63,678 nucleotides of DNA from Methylomonas sp. (GTDB lineage: Bacteria > Pseudomonadota > Gammaproteobacteria > Methylococcales > Methylomonadaceae), in contig JALSJK010000096.1 of assembly GCA_026989395.1 (NCBI GenBank), forward strand, positions 1-63,678, read 5' to 3'. Positions 53,112-61,989 of this stretch are shown here, in pieces. Positions within the stretch are counted from its first letter, which is position 1. The number at the start of each line of letters is the position of its first letter. Made by a program: the position numbers and the translations under genes. The notes under the pieces were generated by a model. That model was not told the origin of the DNA and made no database searches. It saw only the letters and a list, made by a program, of their open reading frames with translations.

Positions 53112-54122
53112 ATGAATGCGCATCTTTCCGTACAGCCTCTTGTACCTGCATGGCAAACTGAACTGGCCAAGGCTTTCACAAATATTACAGATTTGCTCGA
53201 CTTTTTAAATCTGCAACCAGAGGGTCTGCCATTATCTGATCAAGCTATCCAGAATTTTTCCATGCGTGTCCCAGTCGGATTTGCAAACTGCATGGAAAAA
53301 GGCAATCCAAATGATCCTCTGCTAAAGCAAGTTCTACCTGTTAGCGATGAATTAAATACTTTTCCTGACTTTATCAATGATCCGGTTGGTGATCTGGAAG
53401 CTGCAAAACTCGGTGGAATAATTCATAAATATCATGGCCGGATACTGCTAATAACCACGGGAGGCTGCGCTATTAATTGCCGATATTGTTTCAGGCGAAA
53501 TTTCCCTTATGCTGATTTGCAAATGAATAAAACCCGGCTCTCTCTTGTGCTTCAGTACCTTCATGATAATCCTGATATCAGTGAAGTAATTTTGAGTGGC
53601 GGCGACCCGCTTTTGTTAAATGACAACCGACTGGGCCAGCTTGTCGAAAAAATAAGCCAATTTCACCATATTCAACGCATCAGAATTCACAGTCGTATTC
53701 CGATAGTTTTACCGAGTAGAATCACACCTCAACTTCTGGAAATTTTTAGCCGTATCCCTCAACAAATCATCATGGTTTTACATTGCAACCACGGCAATGA
53801 AATTAGCCCTGAGGTGATTACTGCCTGTTCGCTGCTCAAACAACATCAAATACTGCTTTTCAATCAAGCGGTGCTTTTAAAAGACGTCAATGATCAAGCC
53901 GAGCAATTAATTGCTCTGAGTGAAAAATTATTTGCCAACAATATTATCCCCTATTATTTGCATCTTCTTGATAAAGCAACGGGTACCGGTCATTTTGATG
54001 TCAAGACAAGTAGAGCAATTTCAATTATGAACGAGGTAAAAGCAAATCTTCCAGGCTATCTAGTACCTAAACTAGTCAGGGAAATTCCTGGTGAATCCTC
54101 CAAAACCGGCGTGTTTTTTTAA
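53112..54122 (+). CDS. epmB: EF-P beta-lysylation protein EpmB (radical SAM lysine 2,3-aminomutase)
   Basis: From the ATG at 53112 the protein has 336 residues (E. coli 342); the TTG at 53070 is a less likely start. The radical SAM cluster is CAINCRYCFRRNFPY (about residues 117-131), followed by EVILSGGDPLLLND and the family sequence IRIHSRIPIVLPSRI. HCNHGNEI and LLKDVNDQ hold the PLP and substrate region. It converts (S)-alpha-lysine to (R)-beta-lysine, which EpmA then joins to EF-P. Divergent from efp-epmA. Confidence 0.96.
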   Translation: MNAHLSVQPLVPAWQTELAKAFTNITDLLDFLNLQPEGLPLSDQAIQNFSMRVPVGFANCMEKGNPNDPLLKQVLPVSDELNTFPDFINDPVGDLEAAKLGGIIHKYHGRILLITTGGCAINCRYCFRRNFPYADLQMNKTRLSLVLQYLHDNPDISEVILSGGDPLLLNDNRLGQLVEKISQFHHIQRIRIHSRIPIVLPSRITPQLLEIFSRIPQQIIMVLHCNHGNEISPEVITACSLLKQHQILLFNQAVLLKDVNDQAEQLIALSEKLFANNIIPYYLHLLDKATGTGHFDVKTSRAISIMNEVKANLPGYLVPKLVREIPGESSKTGVFF

Positions 54123-55036
54123 TCAGTGAAAAACAGCTTTTCTTCCAGACTTTTACCCCTGGTCAACTGCCTGTAATGCCAATGGCACTTTGCCAGACAA
54201 GTTAAAATTTCAATATCCATTTGTGGTGCTTTTTCAGGCAAATATTCAACAAGAAATTCATTTTTTTGAGGGTTGCTAACCTGAATTACTCCTTTTAATT
54301 CTTGCAATGCCTTCATCAATTCATCCGCAGCACAAGCTTCCATTTGCAAAGTAATAAAACCAGTGCTACCTTCTGTTTCTGCAACATTATGTTGCATAGG
54401 GCTCATCACCCCATTTTCCAGCAATAATACTTTTTGACAAACACGGCCCAATTCGGGCAAATCATGAGAACTGATAAAAAAAGTGGAATATTTTGCCTGC
54501 TCCATAATAATCGAGCGAATATTTCGCGTATTGACTGGATCAAGTCCTGCCGTTGGTTCATCCAGTAAAATCAGTTCTGGACTGCCAATTAAGGCCTGGG
54601 CAATGGCCACACGTTTTGCCATACCATGACTAAGGGTATCGGGTTTAGCTGACCAAGAGTCTTTCAAAGCAACCGCATCCAAAACCCGTTCTGCCTCCTG
54701 CTTGGCCTGATCAGTGCCAAAACCTTGCAAGCGTGCCAATAATACCAGTTGTTCGCCAATGGTAAATGCCGGATCAAACCAAGCATCCTGTGGCAATGCT
54801 GAAATTCTACCGCATAACCTTGAATCACCAGGCTTATAGCCAAAAATTGAAACACTTCCAGAGCTGGGTTTAAGAAATCCACATAAAATACTCAGTAATG
54901 TAGTTTTTCCAGCACCATTCGGCCCAACCAGGCCAATTGGCTCGCCGGGAGTAATATCAAAACTGACTTGCTTAAGTGCCAATTTACCAGAATAGGAATG
55001 ACTTACACTCTGACACTGAATGATTGGTTCACTCAT
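54119..55036 (-). CDS. ABC transporter ATP-binding protein (ABC-2 type)
   Basis: The ATG at 55036 overlaps the permease stop (ATGA) and begins the conserved sequence MSEPIIQCQSVSHSYSG; the frame continues upstream without conservation. The 305-residue protein has Walker A GPNGAGKTT (about residue 38), Q-loop ALPQDAWFDPAF, signature LSHGMAKRVAIAQALIG, Walker B LILLDEPTAGLDP and a C-terminal regulatory part (about 225-305). With its permease it resembles NosF/NosY or drug-type ABC-2 exporters. The substrate is unknown. Its stop overlaps that of convergent epmB by 4 bases. Confidence 0.9.
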   Translation of the reverse strand: MSEPIIQCQSVSHSYSGKLALKQVSFDITPGEPIGLVGPNGAGKTTLLSILCGFLKPSSGSVSIFGYKPGDSRLCGRISALPQDAWFDPAFTIGEQLVLLARLQGFGTDQAKQEAERVLDAVALKDSWSAKPDTLSHGMAKRVAIAQALIGSPELILLDEPTAGLDPVNTRNIRSIIMEQAKYSTFFISSHDLPELGRVCQKVLLLENGVMSPMQHNVAETEGSTGFITLQMEACAADELMKALQELKGVIQVSNPQKNEFLVEYLPEKAPQMDIEILTCLAKCHWHYRQLTRGKSLEEKLFFTD

Positions 55037-55854
55037 AAGGCTTGCCTTTGCATAATCCAGCGACCGATTGCCAACAATATTAGTGACTGCAAAACTGGAA
55101 TATAGGCTATTTGCAAAGCCTCCCATTCGGACAATTGCGCCAATTGAGATAATTGATAACCAGGAATCAAAACTTTAAGCATTCCCAGAACCGGCAGGTA
55201 AGATGACAAAAGACTGATAATTCCAGCAAGAAAACTCCAGATCAACACTGCCCAAACCGTTGCTTGTCGAGCCGATTTAACTGTCACCGATAAAGCCGCC
55301 ATCATTGCAGTAAATGGTAATATAACCAGAAATAAATTAATTAAAATACTGGATGCATTATTGATAGCTACGGAAAACAAACTGACATCTCTAAAAATGA
55401 CTAACAAAAATGTTGCCGACAAGGTCAGCAAAATCAATAAAAACTGAATCACCAGGTAACTGAAATAGCGACCGAAAAACAAAGCATCCCTACTTACTCT
55501 TAGTGCCAGAAAACGCAATGTACCTCGCTGCCGATCAGAACAAGTCTGATCGGCTGCAATGACAACGCTCATTATCGGAAAAAATATCAACGCAAACTGC
55601 CAATACACCCCAAAAGCAGGAATTGCCCAGTCTAAAAGCGAACCAAAACCTAAGAATTCAAAAAAACTGCCGGCATGGGCAGAGGAACGCTGACGATCCA
55701 ACAAATCGGCTGCATAGCGAATGGGATAAAATAAGATGAAATACCAAACGATTATATAGGTTGCCAGATAAAGCCATCCTTTTCGAGTGGCAAATAACCG
55801 CTTCAACTCAAATTGGCAAATTAATAGCATGTGATTGATTAAACCGGTTTTCAT
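55033..55854 (-). CDS. ABC-2 type transporter permease
   Basis: A 273-residue membrane protein with six hydrophobic helices (about residues 27-48, 75-97, 125-150, 160-190, 198-222 and 245-262) and the ABC-2 permease pattern: a cytoplasmic N-terminal FELKRLFATRKGW, and the DQTCSDRQRGTLRFLALRVSRDALFFGRYF coupling segment (about 105-134) after helix two. It is translationally coupled to the ATPase gene. The signal is typical of NosY-like and copper or lipid exporters; I cannot tell which. Confidence 0.85.
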   Translation of the reverse strand: MKTGLINHMLLICQFELKRLFATRKGWLYLATYIIVWYFILFYPIRYAADLLDRQRSSAHAGSFFEFLGFGSLLDWAIPAFGVYWQFALIFFPIMSVVIAADQTCSDRQRGTLRFLALRVSRDALFFGRYFSYLVIQFLLILLTLSATFLLVIFRDVSLFSVAINNASSILINLFLVILPFTAMMAALSVTVKSARQATVWAVLIWSFLAGIISLLSSYLPVLGMLKVLIPGYQLSQLAQLSEWEALQIAYIPVLQSLILLAIGRWIMQRQAL

Positions 55855-55894
55855 TGCCTTATTTTCTGAAAAACATGATATCAGCGTAACATAA

Positions 55895-57829
55895 TTAAAA
55901 ATAGAACTGCCAGGACAATCCGGCTGTTAAAAATGCACGGCCGAATTCCCTGGTTTGTTCAATATTCAAAAGTACGGCATTATTCTTGTTAATGCTGAGT
56001 CTTTGAATACTCCCATAGCGATAACTGGTAAGTGAAATCCCCTGATAATATCGCATGATTTGGCCGTAAAGTCCCGATTGCCATGAATCAGTTATCGATG
56101 TATTTGTCTCTATACGCCCCCCACCTGCCAGAGCAACATATTGATTAAATTCATTACTGATCTTTGCATTCATATTGGCAAATATTGAAACCAGGGTATC
56201 CTCCCAAAGCAAATAACTAATTCCGAAGCCCGCTTTAAAATCCCCCATCAAAGGACGATGATCCTGGTCAAAGCGATAACGTTTGACTGCCGCTGAAACT
56301 TCCCAGGAAAAAGGTTGAATAAAATTATTATATTCAGGTGTTGAAACAATATTTACCAGATCAATACCTTCAAACTGGACACGATCCTTGTTCAAATAAA
56401 AACGAATCGCTGGTTTAAAAAATTCCAGCTGTGCTCCTTTGATATAGCCACTGGAAGGATCAAACGCATCATGATATGCCCAACGAAAATCTAGTTGTAA
56501 AAATTGCAAAGGATCTTCAAACCCATATCGAAAGCCAATTCGATGACCGCTATGCCCCTGATCTGGCCTGAAACGTGGTGGAATAATCGCAGGTTGCCGT
56601 GATTCAGTCATTAATTGACTGCGAGCCAATAATAACTGATGTAATAAGGTTTTTCGGTCATCTTGTACGGTTGAATTAAATAAATTTAGCCGAGGCCTTT
56701 TCTTGCTTTTTGCTAATTCAAGATAGGCGGCATATTCATAGGCTAACTCAAGTATTTTTACTTTACCCAGTAAATCATAACCAACAAATTGTTTTTCTTC
56801 GAGTGCGATTTCACCTGTTGCTAATTTGCGGGCGATAGTTTGTTCATGCTCGGTCAACTGTTTTGCACGCGCTACAATAATCTGGCGGCTGGCCGGCCGA
56901 TAATTGACTCTTTTCAACAATCCCGGAATACTGGTTATGGCTCTAACTGTTTCTGCTGGCGCCGCGTCCCAGAAAAACTGACTTGTCAAATCCAGATCCG
57001 GTTTGGCTGCTTCCAGAAGTGTAAGCAACTGGAAAGCGCAATTTTCATCAATAAAATAATAATCGGAATAAACCGGCAATAATTCCCATAAATGTAGCAG
57101 CAGGGAACGAACTTCCATTTGATTGAATGTCAGTTGATATTCCCAGATATCCCTGCTTTCAATATCGCTATATTCCTTAACCCGCTCATAATACGGTGTC
57201 ATACTGTACCATCCGTGATAACCACCCAACAAACCTTTCAATGCAAACCCCAAACCCCGCTCCCGATCAGAACGGGCCGCATAACTTACTGTCCATGCTA
57301 ATAAATCAGGCCACTTTTCACCCTTGCGATCAAATCTTAGGAAAGTATGACCGAACATGGAGGCCGGACTATTTAAAACCGATACCGGAAAAACCAAAGT
57401 TATCCCGGCAGCATTAATATTTTTTAACCAGTTTTCAAGTTTTGAACAATTAATGGAAGGTAAACGTTGTCTGCTAATCTCCAATTCTTTGATTAACCAG
57501 GCAGCTCTAGCGGGAAAGCGGCAAATAATAGATTTTTGAGGCTTAATTTCTGATTTGAACAGATGCCTTAAAGTGGCTTCCAGTTCCGCTTGTGGAGAGT
57601 TTTTTCCTGCTGATGATATAAAAAAGCTTTGATCGTCAATGAGGCTGGTGATGTTTTTGCCGAAAATCGCTGGAGAATAATGAATTAATACTTGCCAATT
57701 CCGGTCATTCCAAAGCTTCCTGGCTCTAACTTCATTTGTCAGCAGTTGAATATAGGCTTCATTGGCATTTACGAAACTGGTCCAAAAATGCAGAACAACG
57801 TAAATTACCAGTGGGACGCGGGCACCCAT
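55895..57829 (-). CDS. DUF4105 (Lnb-type N-terminal) protein with C-terminal outer-membrane barrel
   Basis: A 644-residue exported protein. Residues about 130-330 form the DUF4105 domain with SVLNSPASMFGHTFLRF, SYAARSDRERGLGFALKGLLGGYHG and YYFIDENCAFQLLTLLEAA: the invariant His and Cys of this papain-like (Lnb) fold are present. The rest (about 400-644) is beta-rich and ends in the aromatic strand LSWQFYF, so it is probably anchored as a barrel in the outer membrane. The family role is not known; a cysteine-type transacylase or amidase acting on lipids or peptidoglycan is an inference. The DUF3015-like lipoprotein lies upstream, 69 bases away. Confidence 0.82.
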   Translation of the reverse strand: MGARVPLVIYVVLHFWTSFVNANEAYIQLLTNEVRARKLWNDRNWQVLIHYSPAIFGKNITSLIDDQSFFISSAGKNSPQAELEATLRHLFKSEIKPQKSIICRFPARAAWLIKELEISRQRLPSINCSKLENWLKNINAAGITLVFPVSVLNSPASMFGHTFLRFDRKGEKWPDLLAWTVSYAARSDRERGLGFALKGLLGGYHGWYSMTPYYERVKEYSDIESRDIWEYQLTFNQMEVRSLLLHLWELLPVYSDYYFIDENCAFQLLTLLEAAKPDLDLTSQFFWDAAPAETVRAITSIPGLLKRVNYRPASRQIIVARAKQLTEHEQTIARKLATGEIALEEKQFVGYDLLGKVKILELAYEYAAYLELAKSKKRPRLNLFNSTVQDDRKTLLHQLLLARSQLMTESRQPAIIPPRFRPDQGHSGHRIGFRYGFEDPLQFLQLDFRWAYHDAFDPSSGYIKGAQLEFFKPAIRFYLNKDRVQFEGIDLVNIVSTPEYNNFIQPFSWEVSAAVKRYRFDQDHRPLMGDFKAGFGISYLLWEDTLVSIFANMNAKISNEFNQYVALAGGGRIETNTSITDSWQSGLYGQIMRYYQGISLTSYRYGSIQRLSINKNNAVLLNIEQTREFGRAFLTAGLSWQFYF

Positions 57830-57897
57830 AAATCAATAAAAAAACCAATCTGGATTTCCATGTACCAAAGCATGGAAACCCAAGTGACTGGCTTCAA

Positions 57898-58308
57898 TTA
57901 AAGATGGCTTGTCAAATGCCCTAAATGTTTCACCAATTGCTCTGGTGTCGTTTCATCATAAGGGTACAATTCATTAAAATGACTCTTGCTTAACTGATAA
58001 AACTGGTGCGTTTTAGACTCGTCAATATCCAAAAGAACCGCTAAAGTAGCCAAGTGCTCACCTTCACCCACAGCAATATCAGAACGAATACGGTCAAAAT
58101 TGGCTCTGACGTATCGTAACAGCCGGGCGGCTTGTTTATCCTCTTCATCTTTTTCGCTGGTACTCGAAGTTAAATCTGTTGACGCATCAGAAGTATTACC
58201 AAAGGTTTCAGAACTGGCCTCTGTACTTTCTGTTGTAACAGCACAAGATGATAATAATGAAATGGCACACAATATTACAACGACTGAATATAAAAACTTG
58301 TTGATCAT
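57898..58308 (-). CDS. DUF3015-like lipoprotein
   Basis: A 136-residue protein with a lipoprotein signal (LLSSC, lipid-anchored Cys near residue 22), a Ser/Thr/Glu-rich spacer (about 23-55), and a helical region (about 60-136) with ARLLRYVRANFDRIRSDIAVGEGEHLATLAVLL, typical of DUF3015. Genes of this family commonly stand beside DUF4105 genes, as here, suggesting joint work in the envelope. A GGAGGTAAT ribosome site precedes the start. Confidence 0.78.
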   Translation of the reverse strand: MINKFLYSVVVILCAISLLSSCAVTTESTEASSETFGNTSDASTDLTSSTSEKDEEDKQAARLLRYVRANFDRIRSDIAVGEGEHLATLAVLLDIDESKTHQFYQLSKSHFNELYPYDETTPEQLVKHLGHLTSHL

Positions 58309-58495
58309 ATTACCTCCTTAAAAAAATATGACTATACACGTTAGTGCCTTTTCTGCCAATGGCTATGCGCATCAAAACTATAGATTGATATTCAAGCTTT
58401 CTTTGATGAAAATAATGTTTAGACAATAATAAAACACCCAATAAATTTAGGTCACAGACTGACTAATAGTTTGCTTGAATCAGAAAAAACCATTA

Positions 58496-59446
58496 TTACA
58501 AATGCCTTTTAAAAAACCAAACAACTCTCTTACGAGATTTGTAAGCTTTTTTTACGTCAGGAACAATTCTTACTTCACCTCCAGCACCAAGATGAGAAAA
58601 TGGATCAATAGCTGTTGTTGGGACTTCCAATCTATCCCAACCATGAAAAGTATTTTTGTATTTTATTATCCTGATATTTTTTTTATCTTGTGAAGAGAGG
58701 TTATTTTTCATGTCAATACATGCATCGGCTCCTTCATCGTAATCATCTTTATCACCAATTTGAATAAGAATCGGAGCACCAGTCAAATCTGAAAAAGTTG
58801 ACCCTGGTATTCTTGGATTATTGTAAGCGTAACATTCAGGGTAATGCGCTATATGGGCTGCAAACTGAATACCATTGCTAAAATAATCTACACTCCTTTG
58901 CATTGCAGAAGCCATTGTTACAACACCTCCCCAGGAAAACCCCATAACACCAATTCTGTCAGGATCAATATGTTCATTTTCGCTTAAAAACTTAAGAGCA
59001 GCAAACGCATCAGGCAAGTTTATTGTAGGAATTGATGGTCGATCAGCCAGAGATTTTACATTTCGAGCTTCCCACATATCAATTTCTAAAGTGGCAATAC
59101 CTGCCCGATTTAAAGCACGCGCGTAAAAATCACCTCGAGAGTCGACACCTGCCGAGCCATGCAAGATTACAACAGCAGGCAAATTTTTACCGGGCAAAAT
59201 ACAACCTTCATCCCAACTAAATCTAACAGGTATCTTGAGTTTACCTTTAACCCCAATTGGGACGGGTGGCTGTTGCTCAAGGTCGATTGAATCGACTTCA
59301 ACAAATGAAATTACAGGACGAAAATTGTACTGACAATCTTTATTCTCTCCCCAATTGCCATAGTAATGAAATGAATAATTCCCTGCATTTACTGAGCTAC
59401 TAAACGCCATGTAAAACATTAACAAAAGTATATGTATTAATTTCAT
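58496..59446 (-). CDS. Secreted dienelactone hydrolase-like alpha/beta hydrolase
   Basis: A 316-residue protein with a signal peptide (MKLIHILLLMFYMAFSSSVNA). The alpha/beta hydrolase core has the oxyanion region VVILHGSAGVDSRGDFY (about residue 88), the nucleophile elbow GFSWGG with Ser near 170, an Asp in IGDKDDYDEGADAC and a His in NTFHGWDRLE (about 265), so the catalytic triad is complete. The substrate is unknown. It stands alone between hypothetical genes, with AT-rich sequence around it. Confidence 0.82.
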   Translation of the reverse strand: MKLIHILLLMFYMAFSSSVNAGNYSFHYYGNWGENKDCQYNFRPVISFVEVDSIDLEQQPPVPIGVKGKLKIPVRFSWDEGCILPGKNLPAVVILHGSAGVDSRGDFYARALNRAGIATLEIDMWEARNVKSLADRPSIPTINLPDAFAALKFLSENEHIDPDRIGVMGFSWGGVVTMASAMQRSVDYFSNGIQFAAHIAHYPECYAYNNPRIPGSTFSDLTGAPILIQIGDKDDYDEGADACIDMKNNLSSQDKKNIRIIKYKNTFHGWDRLEVPTTAIDPFSHLGAGGEVRIVPDVKKAYKSRKRVVWFFKRHL

Positions 59447-59716
59447 ATTTATTCCTTATTAATTATAAAGTCATAGATTCAAAAAAAGACTACAATCCAT
59501 TGTATTTCCTCAACAATTTTTTTGTAGTAATTTGAAAAAAATTGAGCCTTAAAAATTTTTGGCCCAACAAACTTAAGTTTTCAAAAAAACCACAGAAAAA
59601 ATTTTGCCAAAGACGGTTAAAAAAGAATCGATAAAAAACTCAACCAATCCGTTAGAGTCTAAGATTATACATCCATGTCCTCATAAAATTAATTTTTTTA
59701 CAGCAAGTCTAAAATT
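59447..59716. other. Intergenic region, no gene seen
   Basis: About 270 very AT-rich bases between the hydrolase start and the molybdenum-carrier-like gene stop. Short poly-A runs are present, but I see no supported gene, RNA or clear promoter. Confidence 0.4.
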
Positions 59717-60205
59717 TCAACTTTTATTTTCAATTTCATTTAACAACCTGAGCATACAGTTATTGCTAAAGCTATATGCCTGTTTTGCTGAGCTTGCCCT
59801 AGGACCAGCAACATTTAGCTTGCTAATAGCAAAATCCACAATAAATTTCTGAATACGCTGAACTGACCTGGCCACAGACACTTCTACACCATCAATAAGC
59901 AAATAAGGCTTTTCCCATTCTATACAAAACCGTAAAGTTTCTTCAGTACCGCCTTCTGGATAATTAAAATAAAAAATCAACGTACCATCGCTGGCAAGTA
60001 CATTACACAATGTCCTCTGCCGATAATCTCTCCCAGGCAATTCAATTAATGGATATTTAGCGGGAATGACACCATCTTCTGCTAATCGCCCCTCTGGACA
60101 CCATCCACCACAGGGATTACCTGTTGCCAGAGCAGCATCCAAAGCACCTCGGTCCACCCCGGTTTGGCCTCCGGAAATTATTGTCAATCGATGCAAATTG
60201 TTCAT
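59717..60205 (-). CDS. Putative molybdenum carrier protein (SLOG/Rossmann fold)
   Basis: The ATG at 60205 follows AAGGTAAGG directly and is preferred to the TTG at 60223; the product has 162 residues. The N-terminus LTIISGGQTGVDRGALDAAL is the phosphate/nucleotide loop of the family annotated as putative molybdenum carrier (PF12694), followed by GGWCPEGRLAEDGVIPAKYPL and TLIFYFNYPEGGTEETLRFC. The fold is related to MoCo carrier and SLOG proteins; real ligand unknown. It is a single gene, with moaC and the molybdenum-type formate dehydrogenase elsewhere in the window. Confidence 0.85.
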   Translation of the reverse strand: MNNLHRLTIISGGQTGVDRGALDAALATGNPCGGWCPEGRLAEDGVIPAKYPLIELPGRDYRQRTLCNVLASDGTLIFYFNYPEGGTEETLRFCIEWEKPYLLIDGVEVSVARSVQRIQKFIVDFAISKLNVAGPRASSAKQAYSFSNNCMLRLLNEIENKS

Positions 60206-60404
60206 CCTTACCTTATTCAACAAAGATTGTGACTAAAATAGTTCTAGCAACAGCATTTTCATGAAATGCACGAAAAACCCGCATTTCCTTTTCCTCGTTA
60301 AATCTGACAATTGCATCTATACAATACGTTTTCTGCAAGAACAGAATCGACAAACGAATGCTTGCAAAATACAATAACTGAGTCTTTTTACCAGGAAATT
60401 ATTA

Positions 60405-60878
60405 GTGAATCTACAAAATAATAAAAAATCTGAAAAAAAATATCATGAAGAACTTCCTGAAGATCATGACGACCCTTTAATTCAGTTTCTCCATAAAACC
60501 ATCAGGACTGCTGCAAAAGTATTGGCTATTTTAATGACATTGGTCATCGTTTGGGGTGTGGGAGATGTTATTTATGTGCTTTATCAGCGCCTAATGGCAC
60601 CACCAATTTACCTCTTGAATATATCGGATATTTTGGCAACCTTCGGTGCTTTTTTAGCAGTTTTGATTGCCATTGAAATTTTTACTAATATTACCCTTTA
60701 TATCAGAAAAGATGTCTTGCCGATAAAACTGGTCGTTGCTACTGCGCTCATGGCTATTTCGCGTAAAGTCATTGTTTTCGATTTTAAAGAATTAACCCCC
60801 ATTTATATTTTGGCAACTGCTGCGGTGGTTATAGCATTGGGAACCACTTATTGGTTACTAACCTTAAAAAAAGATTGA
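60405..60878 (+). CDS. PsiE-family phosphate-starvation-inducible membrane protein
   Basis: A 157-residue protein from the GTG at 60405 (CAGGAA ribosome site 7 bases upstream). After a charged N-terminus come four membrane helices (about residues 37-60, 75-95, 103-120 and 128-152) with ETHI-like segment AIEIFTNITLYIRKDVLPIKLVVATALMAISRKVIV, the PsiE signature. The role of the family is not known beyond phosphate and carbon regulation in E. coli. A small lipoprotein gene follows 20 bases later. Confidence 0.85.
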   Translation: MNLQNNKKSEKKYHEELPEDHDDPLIQFLHKTIRTAAKVLAILMTLVIVWGVGDVIYVLYQRLMAPPIYLLNISDILATFGAFLAVLIAIEIFTNITLYIRKDVLPIKLVVATALMAISRKVIVFDFKELTPIYILATAAVVIALGTTYWLLTLKKD

Positions 60879-60898
60879 TGGAAAATAGGAGTTAAACA

Positions 60899-61300
60899 AT
60901 GAGTAAAATTTTTTTTGTTTTGATACTAATCATGGCAATTTCCGGATGCATGAGCCAAAAGGAAATAATGATAGAACAGGGCTACCCTTTGTCCTATGCT
61001 GATGGTTTTGATGACGGCTGTCACAGCGGAAAAAAAGCAGGTGGTTATTTATTTGATGAATTTAAAAAAGACGTGCGCCGATTCAATTCTGACAGGGATT
61101 ATGCTCAAGGATGGTCCGATGCCTTCAGGCAATGCGAAACCGAAGTCGAAGCCAGCCAACGGATGATGCGTATGACGACTGAACAACAAAAACTATTCGA
61201 ACAAAAACGTCATAACAGATGGCAGGAAGAACGATATTTAGAAAAACAAATAAAATTGGATGAGGCAACAATCAAGTATCTTAATTCACGCCAAAAATGA
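60899..61300 (+). CDS. Small lipoprotein of unknown function
   Basis: A 133-residue protein with a lipobox (MAISGC, Cys near residue 17). A motif with repeated YADGFDDGCHSGKKAGG and YAQGWSDAFRQC (about 38-85) shows G-x-x-D-G/A-C repeats, and a long charged helix (about 90-133) ends the protein. I do not recognise a characterised family. It overlaps the following gene by 4 bases (ATGA), so the two lipoproteins are coupled. Likely in the cell envelope. Confidence 0.65.
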   Translation: MSKIFFVLILIMAISGCMSQKEIMIEQGYPLSYADGFDDGCHSGKKAGGYLFDEFKKDVRRFNSDRDYAQGWSDAFRQCETEVEASQRMMRMTTEQQKLFEQKRHNRWQEERYLEKQIKLDEATIKYLNSRQK

Positions 61301-61968
61301 AAATTCTAATCGCTGTTCTCACTAGTATTATCTTTAGTTCCTGCTCAAATCACAAACCTTATGAGCAAGAAACCACCAGAAATTCTCATTTGACGGTTTC
61401 CAAAAAAAATCAGACTTATGTGTTCACCTGCTCCGATGATTTTCATTTTATTGTTAATATTGAAGGCAAAACTGCCTGGTTATTTTTACCGGATCAAACT
61501 GTTCAATTAACACAAATCACTACTGATTCAAAATCCCTATATAAGGGTAATAGTTTCTTACTCAAAATTCATGAGCAAGTTGCTGAATTACAGTCTGCTA
61601 AACGACACTATCAAAACTGTAGAAATAACGCTGCAAAAGCTGTTTGGGAACATGCTAAATTAAATGGTATTGATTTTAGAGCTATCGGAAATGAGCCTGG
61701 TTGGTCTTTGGACATTACTAAAGCTGGCAACATTTGGTTTATCAGTAATTACGGGCAATCTCACTATCAATTTAAAACTCCCGAACCGATGATTTACCGA
61801 CAGGCGCATATCACAAAATATACCGTCCATAATGAAGCACACAAACTCGAAGTCATACTTAAATCCAAGTCTTGTTCAGATGACATGAGTGGTGAGATTT
61901 TTGAAACTACCGTTACAGTCATATTTGATGATCATCGGTATAGAGGCTGTGGGATGACATTACATTAG
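61297..61968 (+). CDS. Lipoprotein with MliC-like and COG3650-like domains
   Basis: A 223-residue lipoprotein (lipobox IFSSC, Cys16). Residues about 38-108 resemble MliC, the membrane-bound inhibitor of c-type lysozyme (YVFTCSDDFHFIVNIEGKTAWLFLPDQ, quoted by its key Cys and Leu-Pro-Asp turn). Residues about 125-223 match the COG3650 type: DFRAIGNEPGWSLDI, CSDDMSGEIFETTVTV and YRGCGM. The two together are known in other gammaproteobacteria. It may guard peptidoglycan against lysozyme. Coupled to the upstream lipoprotein gene. Confidence 0.75.
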   Translation: MKILIAVLTSIIFSSCSNHKPYEQETTRNSHLTVSKKNQTYVFTCSDDFHFIVNIEGKTAWLFLPDQTVQLTQITTDSKSLYKGNSFLLKIHEQVAELQSAKRHYQNCRNNAAKAVWEHAKLNGIDFRAIGNEPGWSLDITKAGNIWFISNYGQSHYQFKTPEPMIYRQAHITKYTVHNEAHKLEVILKSKSCSDDMSGEIFETTVTVIFDDHRYRGCGMTLH

Positions 61969-61989
61969 CTAATCTGACCCTAAACAGGA

